Part shown: positions 11,501 to 20,760 of the stretch, piece by piece
Layout of the letters: every line of letters begins with the position of its first letter
Position numbering within the stretch: the first letter of the stretch is position 1
Origin: Trypanosoma brucei gambiense DAL972
Taxonomy: Eukaryota; Euglenozoa; Kinetoplastea; Trypanosomatida; Trypanosomatidae
Assembly: GCF_000210295.1 (NCBI RefSeq)
Contig: NC_026744.1
Span: forward strand, 1,178,001 to 1,242,000
Direction: 5' to 3'
Length of the DNA stretch: 64,000 nt
Notes under the pieces: model-generated
Told to the model about the DNA's origin: nothing
Databases searched by the model: none
What the model saw: only the letters and a program-made list of their open reading frames with translations
Position numbers and translations under genes: made by a program

Positions 11501-11768
11501 CCTCCATTTTGTTCTGTTTGTTGCGACCACCGTCAGCGTAGTAATACATATCACATCTTTTGTTCGCTGCTGTTGCCAAGAGGATATCGGAGGGAAAGTG
11601 TGCCACAGAGCACGCGAACTGCTTGCCGTATGTAGTTTTACGTGTGGCGGAATGCTGGGAGAGAGGATACGATGCGCCGAAAAGGGAAAAAGTACGCACA
11701 CTGTGGTGCCCTGAAAGGCTTGAGAAAAGTGGCTGTTACTGTTTATTAGTGAGGCATCATGCTCTCTT
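11500..11768 (+). pseudogene. Possible decayed Cys-rich (RING-like) remnant upstream of the LRR ORF
   Basis: Partial frames in this stretch read as Cys/His-rich peptides: CCCQEDIGGKVCHRA at about 11563-11607, then CGGMLGERIRCAEKGKST further along. The second is in the same reading frame as the LRR ORF but is separated from it by stop codons. The spacing and the residues EKGKST recall the second half of a RING finger. ESAG8-type proteins carry an N-terminal RING before their LRRs. I infer, weakly, a broken N-terminal RING region of an ESAG8-like gene. The signal is short and could be chance. Confidence 0.25.
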
Positions 11769-11807
11769 GTGTTGTTCGCTTTGAGGATTTGCTTGCGTCC
11801 GCTCTCT

Positions 11808-11837
11808 GGTTTTGACGTTTTTTTTTCTTACGATCAG
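11808..11837 (+). promoter_or_regulatory. Probable spliced-leader acceptor for the LRR gene
   Basis: A T-rich tract (11818-11829) is followed by CAG with AG at 11836-11837. Further AGs occur at 11850 and 11859. This places the upstream ATG at 11769 outside the mRNA and supports the start at 11883. Confidence 0.55.
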
Positions 11838-11838
11838 G

Positions 11839-11880
11839 ATGTCTGTAACAGCAAGGGCAGCAAAGGAAGAGAAGTTTTAG
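11839..11880 (+). other. Possible 13-codon upstream ORF
   Basis: If the AG at 11836-11837 is used for splicing, the first ATG of the mRNA is at 11839. It opens a 13-codon frame ending in TAG at 11878-11880, two bases before the LRR start codon at 11883. Use of the AG at 11850 or 11859 would remove it. Confidence 0.3.
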
Positions 11881-11882
11881 CG

Positions 11883-13115
11883 ATGCTAATGAACACCCCG
11901 CTAAAGAGGGTAGAAGACATACCACCACTTCTTCGTGAACGGCTTACGAAAGCAGAGGAGAGCGGGTGGAAAATTCTTGACCTCTCGGGTTGTAAAGAAA
12001 CTTTGGATGTCACGGCGCTCACTGAGGTCGGCATGCTGGAACAACTATCCCTGGAGGGTTGCACAAACTTGAGAAGAGGGCTGCGGGAAATATGCAACGG
12101 GGAAAGAACGCGCAATCTGAGGACGCTGCACTTAAGCAACCTACCCATGCTTGATGACACATGCATTAAGATATTGGGGGGAACACACCTACGGCTCGAA
12201 CTGTTCACCTGCGCACACTGTAAAAACGTAACGAACGTTAGGCCCCTAGCGGAAATCAAGGCCCTGAAGAGCCTTTCGCTCGGACACTGCGTGAATATCA
12301 AGCATGGTCTGAAGGAAATTTGCGGAGGTCTGACGAATATGAGGGCGCTCTGGATCAACCACATACCGGCTGTCGACGATGCGTGCATTGCGGAGCTCGG
12401 CGCAAAAGGCGACGGTTACGAAGGCCATCTGATTTGGTTAATTTGCGATGGATGTCTTGGGATAACGGATGTTACGGCCATTTCGGAGATCAAGACATTA
12501 AAGAGACTTTCGCTGACGGGATGCGAGAACATAACGAAGGGGCTAGAGGAGATGTGCGCCAGTGAGAAACTGCAGGGCCTGCAAGACCTATGGGTGAATA
12601 ACGTGAAGGCGTTCAATGATAAGTGCCTTTTGAATCTGGAGGAAAGCCACAGGAAGGGCGGATGGAAACTGCAGGTGCTCAGCACCAAAGACTGCTGCAG
12701 CATAACAGACGTGTCACCCCTGGGGAAGCTGGTAACGTTGAGGGTGCTATGCCTTGACGGGTGCGTGAACATTAAACAAGGTCTGGATCATGTCATACTG
12801 TCGCTGGTCGATTTGAGGGAAGCGTACTTGGGAGGCATTGGCATAACCGATAGGCATATTGAGCTACTTGGTCGCCACAAAAAAATTGAACGATTACACC
12901 TCCCTTTTTCAGGGAACATTACAGATATTACTCCCTTAACGAATGTCTGGACACTGGAGGCTTTGTGCTTGTGCGGGTGTCTAAAGGCAACAAGGGGATT
13001 TGAAAAGTTTTCTACACTCTTCAGACTCAAAAAGTTGTGTGTGTGTGGTGTTTACGTCGATGCGGACACAGTCATGGCCCTAAAGGGTAAAGGAGTGGCT
13101 GTGAAGCTGTGGTAG
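11883..13115 (+). CDS. Leucine-rich repeat protein, ESAG8/LRRP-like (410 aa)
   Basis: Nearly the whole protein consists of about 15 cysteine-containing LRRs. They fall into a three-step pattern repeated five times: type A (C..ITDV..L), type B (L.L.GC.NI..GL.E.C) and type C (L......DD.CI..L). This composition matches the trypanosome ESAG8/LRRP family, in which ESAG8 also has an N-terminal RING finger. Here the RING is absent. The ATG at 11883 is preferred over the in-frame ATG at 11769 because the best splice acceptor lies at 11836. The start sequence is MLMNTPLKRVEDIPPLLRE. No membrane segment or signal is visible. ESAG8 is reported as a nuclear or nucleolar regulator-type protein; whether this copy is functional is unknown. 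It is the last + strand gene before the convergent switch. Confidence 0.85.
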   Translation: MLMNTPLKRVEDIPPLLRERLTKAEESGWKILDLSGCKETLDVTALTEVGMLEQLSLEGCTNLRRGLREICNGERTRNLRTLHLSNLPMLDDTCIKILGGTHLRLELFTCAHCKNVTNVRPLAEIKALKSLSLGHCVNIKHGLKEICGGLTNMRALWINHIPAVDDACIAELGAKGDGYEGHLIWLICDGCLGITDVTAISEIKTLKRLSLTGCENITKGLEEMCASEKLQGLQDLWVNNVKAFNDKCLLNLEESHRKGGWKLQVLSTKDCCSITDVSPLGKLVTLRVLCLDGCVNIKQGLDHVILSLVDLREAYLGGIGITDRHIELLGRHKKIERLHLPFSGNITDITPLTNVWTLEALCLCGCLKATRGFEKFSTLFRLKKLCVCGVYVDADTVMALKGKGVAVKLW

Positions 13116-13366
13116 TGCAACGCTACGACTCACGACGTGCTGCCAGACAGGCGCAGCGCCATGTTAGCTGTGATTGTCGTCGCAATGGATAAAATTGGGA
13201 AGGTAAAAGAGCAACTGGTGATGACCATTTTAGCGCGGTTGTGCTTGGCAGTATTTCTCCCTATAAATCCCTTCTTTTTGATTTTAGAGCTAAAGGTAGT
13301 GGCGGTGGTATTCGCAAATACTTCTGTGTAGTGGCATTCGGGTTGTATGTGTTTTCGAAGACTTGC

Positions 13367-13426
<60 letters not shown>

Positions 13427-14929
13427 GAAACAGTGGGGGCTGGAAACCACGTGTCGCAGGCGGGCGCGTCACTGACAACATATAACACCTCATGAGGCGG
13501 CGAGCATTTGGCTTCGTCCGGGGGCTCAACATTTCGGTTAGAAACGGTATTACATGCAAGAAAATGTGGGCAGCCAAAGGAGGAAATACGCCGGCATGCT
13601 TTCTGTCCACGATGTCGTTTTTAAGCCCCGTGATCATGGCCTCTTCAGGTCCGGCAGCCTGATAAGGATAAGCTTTGGAAGGCTTCAGCTGTCGGTCTGC
13701 GGCCCGCGCACCACAATTCCCCCCCGCCCGCCTCCGCGGCAGGGGCTGTTTGAGCGAGTAAGCAGAGCGCTCTCAGCACTCCAATCGCAAATGGCTGTGG
13801 GTTTCCTTTCGTTTCTCTGCCGCACCCCGTACGTAGTGTCTGGTCAAGCTGTTTTCCAAAGGCACCGCTCTTAATGGCACCGAGTGTGCGCGGCACTCCA
13901 GGAGTGTGTTCCACTTGATTCCTCCGGTACTGCGGTCGTATTATTGTAATAACGGCGCTACCAAATGAAAAACGACAGCGCCTGTTGTGCTCTGTAAGGC
14001 CAACCGCGCCTACCATACGTTAAAGGTTTCGAAGTTGGGTTGCTTAGGCATGGTGTTGCTTTATTCCGCATTTTCCTCACCCTTTCATCACTCATTCCAC
14101 CCGGGTTTCTCCCGACAATTCGCCTCAAGTTGAGCTTCGCTGCGCTGTGGTCCATTTGCTGCTAGACAAATGTTCCGCCCGCAAACGACCATTCAACACC
14201 TGCCGGCGCGTGCCCATCTTTCTAAACGCGGGGTGCCATACAACAACGTGGCGCCTTGCATCCATTCCGGCAACTGGTGGTGGTCCGTATCCCTCCAGTC
14301 CCCTCAAGTGTACCAAATTTAAGTGCATTGGTTACAAGTCAGCGTTACTCAAGTTTGCAAGTGGTTGTCAAGGCCATTTCCCCCGCACCCACGATGGATC
14401 AACCAGTTTCAGCCACTTATGGCTGCCAGTTGTGCGACTTAACTGTCCCGCACCCCTTCCCGCTTTGCGGCGGTGTGAGTGATGACGGAAGCGCCACAAC
14501 ACATTTAGTGGAAGGCGGCCTCGCGCTCGCCACTGTCGATTGAGTTGCCGGTATGGTGGCGTTAGGGCGGAAATGGGCCCGGGACCGCCCCCTCCCTTAT
14601 GCCCTTGGGCGTGAAGACCCCTAATGTATGATTTGCTAAAGGACGTAAAGGGAAGAGAAGGGAAGAATCACCTCTTCGCAGCATCGGATAAGTTGGTGAA
14701 ATCCACTGGACGCAAGGCGCCACATACCGCCGGTGCTCCTGCGCATAATGGAAAAGTAAAAAAAAAGATACCCATTTCTGACCCTCCCTAGAGTGCACAC
14801 GCTTTTCCCCCGGAAAGCGCTATGGTGAAGGAAACTCGAATAACCGGGCATCACTCCCAGCACCCAGAAAGCATGTGTTAATAATATGTGGCTCTGTAAG
14901 GCCCATCTCCGCGCGCTTCCGCACTCGCT
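13116..14929. other. Convergent strand-switch region
   Basis: The last + strand gene ends at 13115 and the first - strand gene ends at 14930, so two polycistronic units converge here. In trypanosomes, such sites are Pol II termination zones, commonly marked by base J and variant histones H3V/H4V. The region starts with a (CA)n(TA)n microsatellite. From 13.44 to 14.87 kb it is GC-richer and has short, stop-interrupted frames on both strands. I could not recognise an intact ingi, RIME or RHS sequence; a degenerate retroposon remains possible. The 3' UTRs of both flanking genes must lie inside it. Confidence 0.75.
13371..13426. repeat. (CA)n(TA)n compound microsatellite
   Basis: A CA run (about 13375-13408) passes directly into a TA run (about 13408-13426) about 260 bp after the LRR stop codon. 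Confidence 0.95.
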
Positions 14930-16792
14930 TCACCTCCTCTCCAGTTGCTTCCACATGGATGATCTTTCACCCGTTCGGCCGGTGGGGGCTTCGTGGCAAA
15001 ACCGCTGAGCGCGGTTCATCATGTCTTCGGCAGCGTCATCGGGGAGTGTTCCGAGGGCCCGCAGAGCCCCTTCCAGTTCTCCGGCATAACCATCTGGCGG
15101 AACGTCGGGGACCGCTTGTGAGGAGTCATCCGGTCCCCCTTCACAGAACTCTTCCAAGCAAATGTCCAGAAGTTCGTTTGCATTGGCACCCTCGGATGTT
15201 GTGGTTATGGATGCAGTCTCGTTAAAAATGCCCGGCTCACCCTCTGGCCGAGGTAAGGACTGGTATTCTTGCTGAAGTTCAAGGAGAGTAGTGGGAAGTG
15301 TTCCATCAATTATTGCGGCAAGCTGCTCCGCGGTGCTTTGGTCAAGTGAAGTGAATTGCTGGACGGCCGCGCGGGCAACCAGGCCGGCAAGCCGAGTCAA
15401 ACTCTCAGCCCCCCGCGTAAACCACGTGGAGGCGCGATCCATGGCGATACCACCTGCGAAAACAAGAGCCGTTCGGACGCCTTGGGCCCACGCACTTCCG
15501 GACACATGTGGATTGACGATCGCTCCTATAACTGTTTCATGAGCATAGATAACAAACCTTCGCAACTCAGCCGCTACATCGATATTAGGTCGACGTTCCT
15601 GTTCAAAAGCCCGCACTAGCTCCAGATTTTCCGCAACGAGACGAGTAAGCCTGTCAGCCTCCTGCTCAATGCGTCGCTGGCGCTCCTCCGGAGTAACGGG
15701 TCCAGCGTGCCGCCCCGCTGCAAGCCACTGTGTCGTCACTTCTGAAATGCGCGATTGGAAGTGGGCAAAGCTCTCCCAGTTCCCGACGCAGATACCCAAG
15801 AAAGCAGTGGGATTTTCCCGTATCATCGACCGGATTAGAAGGTTACCGAGCCCGTGGGTCCCGAACTCACCTTCGTTGGGTGGATTCCCCCTGGTTGTGG
15901 AGGCCAGTTGGCCAAGGAGGCTGAGGATCAAGCCATCGCTTACAATTTCGTCTTCGTCAGCTTCGGTTGTGTTGTTTTCGTTGCTGTGTGGTGCAGCGGC
16001 GTCCGCCGTTCGACCTGCGTTGTGTTCGGAAGAACGATGGTTCCCACTGATATCGGATGTCGGCTCGACGTGTGTGCTTACACTCAACGACGGAAGATAA
16101 ATACGTCTCCCCAACCGTTCGAGACGATCGGGCAGCTCGTCAAGATCGTTCGTCGTCACGTGCAGATGAATATGGAGGGATGCCGGCTCTGGAGTGGAAG
16201 AGTTGCGGCCAATGAGAACACGAGTCGATTGGTGGTGTGTCTGCATATGTTGCTGTCCTGCCTGAGGTTCTTCCTGTGGCTGCTGGGATTGCTGAGTTTG
16301 ATTTTGGGATTGAGTTCGAGTTTGTTGCGGAGTTTGGGTCCCTTCAAAACGACTAAAGGCCTGAACAGCTGCGGGAAGCATTGTCCGAGCAATTGACATC
16401 ATTACGGGCACACCGTCGCGCGTGTTCCCGGTGGAAGCATTCCGTATATCCGGTATGATATTTGTTAAGAACTCAGTGAGACCTGTCGGGGACATGATGC
16501 TTGCGGTGATATCCATCCCCCCACTCACTCCACGTCGAGCATCACCACTGGTGTTATTATTTGCGGCCCCTGGCGAAACCACTACATGGACAGTAGTGCC
16601 ATCTTGCAGGAAGGAGCTTAAAGGGCGTGATCCATCGATAAGCTGGCCCATGTGGATGAGGCGTAGCTGCTCCGGCGGAGCCCCGAGTCGCTCTCCTATG
16701 CGGCGGCGCAGGCCCTCAACACCTTCTTCGACATCAACCTCTAAACCATTAATTGTGTGTTCGGGTCGTGCACCGGAGACGTTGATGTGCAT
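14930..16792 (-). CDS. Ubiquitin-like-domain protein (620 aa), BAG6/ubiquilin-like architecture
   Basis: Residues 1-75 form a ubiquitin-like fold, with GLRRRIGERLG, LRLIHMGQLIDG and a final VHVVV strand replacing the ubiquitin beta-strand pattern. There is no C-terminal GG, so it is an integral domain and not a conjugated modifier. A Gln/Thr-rich disordered stretch follows (about 175-205). A conserved-looking helical part with LILSLLGQL and a long region around 330-470 come next, then an acidic C-terminal segment. UBL domains of this kind dock to the proteasome or shuttle clients; BAG6 or ubiquilin relatives are the likely family, but no UBA or BAG domain was identified. It starts at the ATG at 16790-16792. 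It is the last gene of the - strand unit, next to the switch region. Confidence 0.75.
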   Translation of the reverse strand: MHINVSGARPEHTINGLEVDVEEGVEGLRRRIGERLGAPPEQLRLIHMGQLIDGSRPLSSFLQDGTTVHVVVSPGAANNNTSGDARRGVSGGMDITASIMSPTGLTEFLTNIIPDIRNASTGNTRDGVPVMMSIARTMLPAAVQAFSRFEGTQTPQQTRTQSQNQTQQSQQPQEEPQAGQQHMQTHHQSTRVLIGRNSSTPEPASLHIHLHVTTNDLDELPDRLERLGRRIYLPSLSVSTHVEPTSDISGNHRSSEHNAGRTADAAAPHSNENNTTEADEDEIVSDGLILSLLGQLASTTRGNPPNEGEFGTHGLGNLLIRSMIRENPTAFLGICVGNWESFAHFQSRISEVTTQWLAAGRHAGPVTPEERQRRIEQEADRLTRLVAENLELVRAFEQERRPNIDVAAELRRFVIYAHETVIGAIVNPHVSGSAWAQGVRTALVFAGGIAMDRASTWFTRGAESLTRLAGLVARAAVQQFTSLDQSTAEQLAAIIDGTLPTTLLELQQEYQSLPRPEGEPGIFNETASITTTSEGANANELLDICLEEFCEGGPDDSSQAVPDVPPDGYAGELEGALRALGTLPDDAAEDMMNRAQRFCHEAPTGRTGERSSMWKQLERR

Positions 16793-17133
16793 TATGCCCC
16801 CCCCCCCACTAGCTGCTATTTCCCTACTAACTTTACAGCGGATTCCTACTTTGAAATTCGATCACTATCGTACAACGAACGATAAGCATAAAAAATGAAC
16901 TTACATGTGCGTATACGCGGTATTGTGTCACATCGTGTGGGGCAGAGAATAGAGAACAAAGTAAGTGGAGGAATTCAAAACGCGTATATATCACCGCTAT
17001 AACAATAAGTGGAAAGAGGAGGAGTCGTCTGCGCACTGCCCACTAGGATCCGAGTCGTGGGCACTAGCAGCACGGGGCCACACAAATACGTGTATCATCC
17101 CGCATGGAGAAGCTGTGAACACGGCCCCATCGC
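16793..17133 (-). other. Intergenic region
   Basis: Short gap with a C-rich tract on the + strand near 16797-16808. Holds the 3' UTR of the 17134 gene and the 5' region of the UBL gene. Nothing else seen. Confidence 0.5.
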
Positions 17134-17775
17134 TCAATCGAGGTCATATTCAAATTTAATCTTGGAAGCGCACTCCCTAACCGCTTCAATCTTGGACGCC
17201 ACACACTCAGTCATCCAACCGCTTTCGCGCACCAAGTGCTCCGCATCACTGATCATCAGTTCACCAAGATTTAAATGCTGCATCATAAGCAAGCTGCCAT
17301 AATACGGAGCGAAGTTGATGCGCCGTTCCCCCATCGTCAACCTTCTGACGATGTAACGTTTTTTCGCAGCATCCGAAAGCTGAAGAAACTCATGCAGTGG
17401 AGTCTCCTCGTCATCTGGCCAGTTGGGCAACCTGTCACACCTATCCTTTTCGTCTAGAGTCGCGTGTTCCTCAACCTCAGCATCGAGAGCAGCTTGGTAT
17501 CTATCATGCATGCCAGGCTCATAGTGCACACGTCCAAAGAAGGCGTTCTCCCAACTCTTCGCCATGCGCCGGCGCTCCTCCACCGTGGCTTTTGATGCCT
17601 TCGGGGTCTCTCCAGAGTCACCGCTGCCACCACTATTTGCGCCACTTGTCTCATCCCCTCCGGCACCACGTCGATCCCCAGCGAAGGTTGAGTAAAAGGA
17701 AAATGACACTAATCCACGGTTACATCCGCAAAATGCCCGCCCTCGTACCGGTGCCCTGCACGCAGTGGAAATCAT
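17134..17775 (-). CDS. Hypothetical protein with mitochondrial-type N-terminus (213 aa)
   Basis: The first 32 residues are rich in Arg, Ser and aromatic residues with no acidic residues, which suggests a mitochondrial presequence. A Gly/Ser-rich linker (about 33-62) follows. The remaining 150 residues are charged and helical, with motifs such as SWENAFFGRVHYEPGMHDRY and LSDAAKKRYIVRRLTMGERR. No membrane segment was seen. I do not recognise the family. A subunit of a mitochondrial ribosome or respiratory complex would fit the look, but this is a guess. It is followed 341 bp later by the UBL gene. Confidence 0.75.
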   Translation of the reverse strand: MISTACRAPVRGRAFCGCNRGLVSFSFYSTFAGDRRGAGGDETSGANSGGSGDSGETPKASKATVEERRRMAKSWENAFFGRVHYEPGMHDRYQAALDAEVEEHATLDEKDRCDRLPNWPDDEETPLHEFLQLSDAAKKRYIVRRLTMGERRINFAPYYGSLLMMQHLNLGELMISDAEHLVRESGWMTECVASKIEAVRECASKIKFEYDLD

Positions 17776-18174
17776 ACCACCTCCATTCCCCGCGCGGGTT
17801 CGAAAACAGAATTCAGCGAAACGAAAAAAAAAAAAGAAGAGTGAGGAGAATTTTATGAAGCCCCACCAGAAAATAATTGTACACCAGCAGAAGGAGGGGA
17901 ATCTCCCTTCACCCGGCAGTAAGTTGAAATATTTTCAGAGGCCCCGTTACTGAGAACAAGATCTCATGAAACAGGTCCGCACGGTTTCGCCAAAGGGTGT
18001 CCTGCTTGATCTCCCACAGAATGCGGGCCACACAGTAGCTAGGGAAGGCGTCTCGCCTCTTGTTTCCTGTGGCTTCGTCCACAAGCAGCACCTCTTTTGC
18101 ACGCCTCTATCGCAGACACAAACACGGGACAAGACGTGATATAAAATCACGATAAAAATGATGTCACAAATTTC
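17776..18174 (-). other. Intergenic region
   Basis: A short A-tract at 17825-17836 on the + strand gives a pyrimidine tract on the coding strand, likely part of the splice signal for the 17775 gene. No gene seen. Confidence 0.5.
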
Positions 18175-20100
18175 TCAAATCTCACCCGTTTCACCATCGA
18201 GCGTCACCATGACAGCAGTTTCCTGCACATCATCCACCAAAACAACTCCTTCCGCCTCATCACCAAACATACCGCGGTTTACCCTCAATCGAAGCGCACC
18301 ACTCGCGTTATGAGACAGCGCATCTACCTTCCTCGGGCACATATACAAGGCACCTCCAGCGCTAACGGGACACCCTTGCCCTGCTGCTGCAAAGCACATC
18401 GCGCGGTCGGAGAGCCAAACGAATACTTTGGACTCACAATTGTCCGTTGTAATGAGTAACGGTTCGTCCTGCCCCACAAACGTACTCGCGGTAGACCGAC
18501 TTCCATCACCGCAGGACGCACTGCCACCCTGCGCCACCTTTCCCGTACCATCATCCCTCCCATGCCGAAGCGGCTGCATGTAATGGCGGCGCTGGAACTG
18601 CCAGTATTTCGAGTGTGGTGAAGGCGCCCAGTATAGTCCCACTGCATTCGCGTGGTGACATAAAACCGACAACACTCTCTGCTGAACAACGTCAATCACA
18701 ATAACAGTGCTGGGCCACAGCGGTAATATAACAGCTGCCAACTTCCCGGATGCACTGATAGCTGCCAGACCAGCAGCACCGAGCTCCTTGTCATCCCCAG
18801 CAGCTGCCCATCCGTCATACTTCCCTAGACACGCAACATCACTCGAGTTCCGCTTATCCCCTCCACTCAACTGTAAGAATTCCACAAAAGACTTCTCCGG
18901 TGACGAAGGTTCTTCCATCACCGTTAGCTCCCCCATTTTAAAAGGAAGCACAACGTCAGAATCAAAAAAGATACGCCGTAATGCCACTACCCGCTTCTTG
19001 GAAGCGATCACTGCACGGCATGCCCTTCCGAACACAATAAGAAGCACATTGCCACACTTCGAAGCAGTCACATTTCGCACACCCGTTGGCTCATAATGTA
19101 GCAAACGGGTGCCATCGTAAGTTGTAAGCGCAACGGAGCCTTGAGCGTAATCTACTAACGCGATACCTCCTTGAAGTGGAATGCAGTCCGAAACACAAGG
19201 TACAAATTTGGCAATTGAGAAGGCGTGAAGCCCCTCATGTGTCGTGGCCGACAGCACAACAAGCCACTCACTCCGCCGCTGAAAACATTTAGAGTCGGCG
19301 TTAGTTTGTTCGATAGCCGCCTGTGACTGAAGAGCATCTTCGCTGGATGCCGAATGCACCGAATCCTTTTCCGCATGAACTGCCGAGAGTGGCGAGTGCA
19401 GTAGTTTCGGTGTTACATAGAACAGGAAGCGATGACACAAAGAGAACCGAATTAGGGCAGCCTCGCTGACAGGTTTGCCTGGCCACAAACTACCGCCACT
19501 TCTATCATCACTTCCGACTTTTCTACCACCACTGCGAGAGCGGAGTGGCGACGCATTACGCTGTCCTTGTGACGGTACAGTCAGCCGCAGCCCTGCCAAT
19601 TGGGCGGAGTACTTCACACCTCCCGGTAGTTGCATTAGCTGACTATCCAGGAGAGAAAACACATGCGCATGCAAAAGGCCAACCCAATATACTGCACGAG
19701 ACGACGGGTGCCAATGCATAGCGCGGAGTCCCACCACCCCGGCATCCACGCGAGCTACGCAGATCTTTCCATACACACTCACAATTTCTATAATTCCTCT
19801 TCGCGCCAGCAATAAGGCCACAAGCGTACTGTCAGGTGACCATTGAAGTTCGTGTATTTCATCGAGAGCCGTGTATTTTGATATGACCGAATCGTTCCGA
19901 CACGCGGGGGGCACGACATCACCGTTTGATACAGGGGGAACAACATCATTGGGCGTCGTGGCGGTTTCCCCCTTCAGCTGGCAGGTGCGGCGGACGTAGT
20001 CAATAAACACAACAACCAGACCCTTTTTGACTATTGCGTAAAGACTTCGATTGGGTGACAGTGCGCATAGTTTACCGTTGTCCACAGCTAGCACGCGCAT
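18175..20100 (-). CDS. WRAP73: WD-repeat protein, WRAP73/WDR8-like (641 aa)
   Basis: The N-terminal half follows vertebrate WRAP73 (WDR8) in order. It has an entry segment IHELQWSPDSTLVALLLARR, then IIEIVSVYGKI, then a block with CVARVDAGVVGLRAMHWHPSS, as WDR8 has IEWSADS, a Trp/Cys-rich blade and CKIDEGSAGL. Near the C-terminus VIDVVQQRVLSVL and a blade with LLITTDNCESKVFVWLSDR match the last repeats. WDR8 proteins sit at centrosomes and spindle poles and bind SSX2IP or Msd1; in a trypanosome the basal body would be the natural site. Divergent insertions rich in Ser/Gly (about 180-205 and 535-560) lengthen the protein. The ATG is at 20098-20100. Confidence 0.7.
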   Translation of the reverse strand: MRVLAVDNGKLCALSPNRSLYAIVKKGLVVVFIDYVRRTCQLKGETATTPNDVVPPVSNGDVVPPACRNDSVISKYTALDEIHELQWSPDSTLVALLLARRGIIEIVSVYGKICVARVDAGVVGLRAMHWHPSSRAVYWVGLLHAHVFSLLDSQLMQLPGGVKYSAQLAGLRLTVPSQGQRNASPLRSRSGGRKVGSDDRSGGSLWPGKPVSEAALIRFSLCHRFLFYVTPKLLHSPLSAVHAEKDSVHSASSEDALQSQAAIEQTNADSKCFQRRSEWLVVLSATTHEGLHAFSIAKFVPCVSDCIPLQGGIALVDYAQGSVALTTYDGTRLLHYEPTGVRNVTASKCGNVLLIVFGRACRAVIASKKRVVALRRIFFDSDVVLPFKMGELTVMEEPSSPEKSFVEFLQLSGGDKRNSSDVACLGKYDGWAAAGDDKELGAAGLAAISASGKLAAVILPLWPSTVIVIDVVQQRVLSVLCHHANAVGLYWAPSPHSKYWQFQRRHYMQPLRHGRDDGTGKVAQGGSASCGDGSRSTASTFVGQDEPLLITTDNCESKVFVWLSDRAMCFAAAGQGCPVSAGGALYMCPRKVDALSHNASGALRLRVNRGMFGDEAEGVVLVDDVQETAVMVTLDGETGEI

Positions 20101-20760
20101 GTCCCGGTCTAAACGCTAAAACAAACAAAGTGAAAAAAAAGAAGCAAAAATGAGGAGGAAAATGAAGCTTAAGCAAAGACTAACAGAAAACACGACGTGA
20201 AAAGAGCGACTTCCAAGAGGAAACAATAAGGGACTCGTGCATAACCATTTAGAAGCCACCCTCAGCACTGGTGCAACGTGCCAAAATCGGCAATACCAGT
20301 GGGGGAAGGTACAGCGTCGACAGGGTCTGCGCATTCTGAGAGTGTGTGTGCCCCCTTCCCCTCGCATACACACACATGCACACACAATGACCTGGTTCCG
20401 CAACGGCTTATAAATACCAACCGAGGAAGAGTGCACTCAGATGCTCCTCTCTTTTTTTAAAGAAAAAAAATCCTCTGGGAATAAACCCATGCACCCATGT
20501 TTGCGTTGGTCCTCAAAGAGTCACAAAACCACCGGTGGACCAACGCTCCCGCCATTTATGCATCAGACCGCACCTTACTAAACCCCCTTAGCTACCGTTG
20601 ACATCCTGATACTACAAGCCGGTTGAGCTTACCCTATATCCACACATGCGCGTAAACACACTTGTACATGCGTGTCACCCCGATCCGTAACCTCGTTGAC
20701 AACGTGTTAACAATTCGGAAAACTCGAAGCCATCTGTCTCTGTCGGTTTGTCATCCGTCA
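20101..20760 (-). other. Intergenic region
   Basis: Contains A-rich stretches at 20128-20150 and 20460-20470 on the + strand, which are pyrimidine tracts on the coding strand and probable splice signals for the WRAP73-like gene. The rest is likely the 3' UTR of the C2CD5 gene. Confidence 0.5.

Noticed and set aside
14480..14540. DGSAT...GGLAL peptide resembling the start of a retroposon RNase H domain
   Set aside because: Too short, no neighbouring reverse transcriptase motifs in any frame that I can see; chance is likely.
14690..14790. Lys-rich peptide containing KSTGRKAP, reminiscent of a histone H3 tail
   Set aside because: Only a short stretch, bounded by stops and with no histone fold; trypanosome H3 tails do not read this way.
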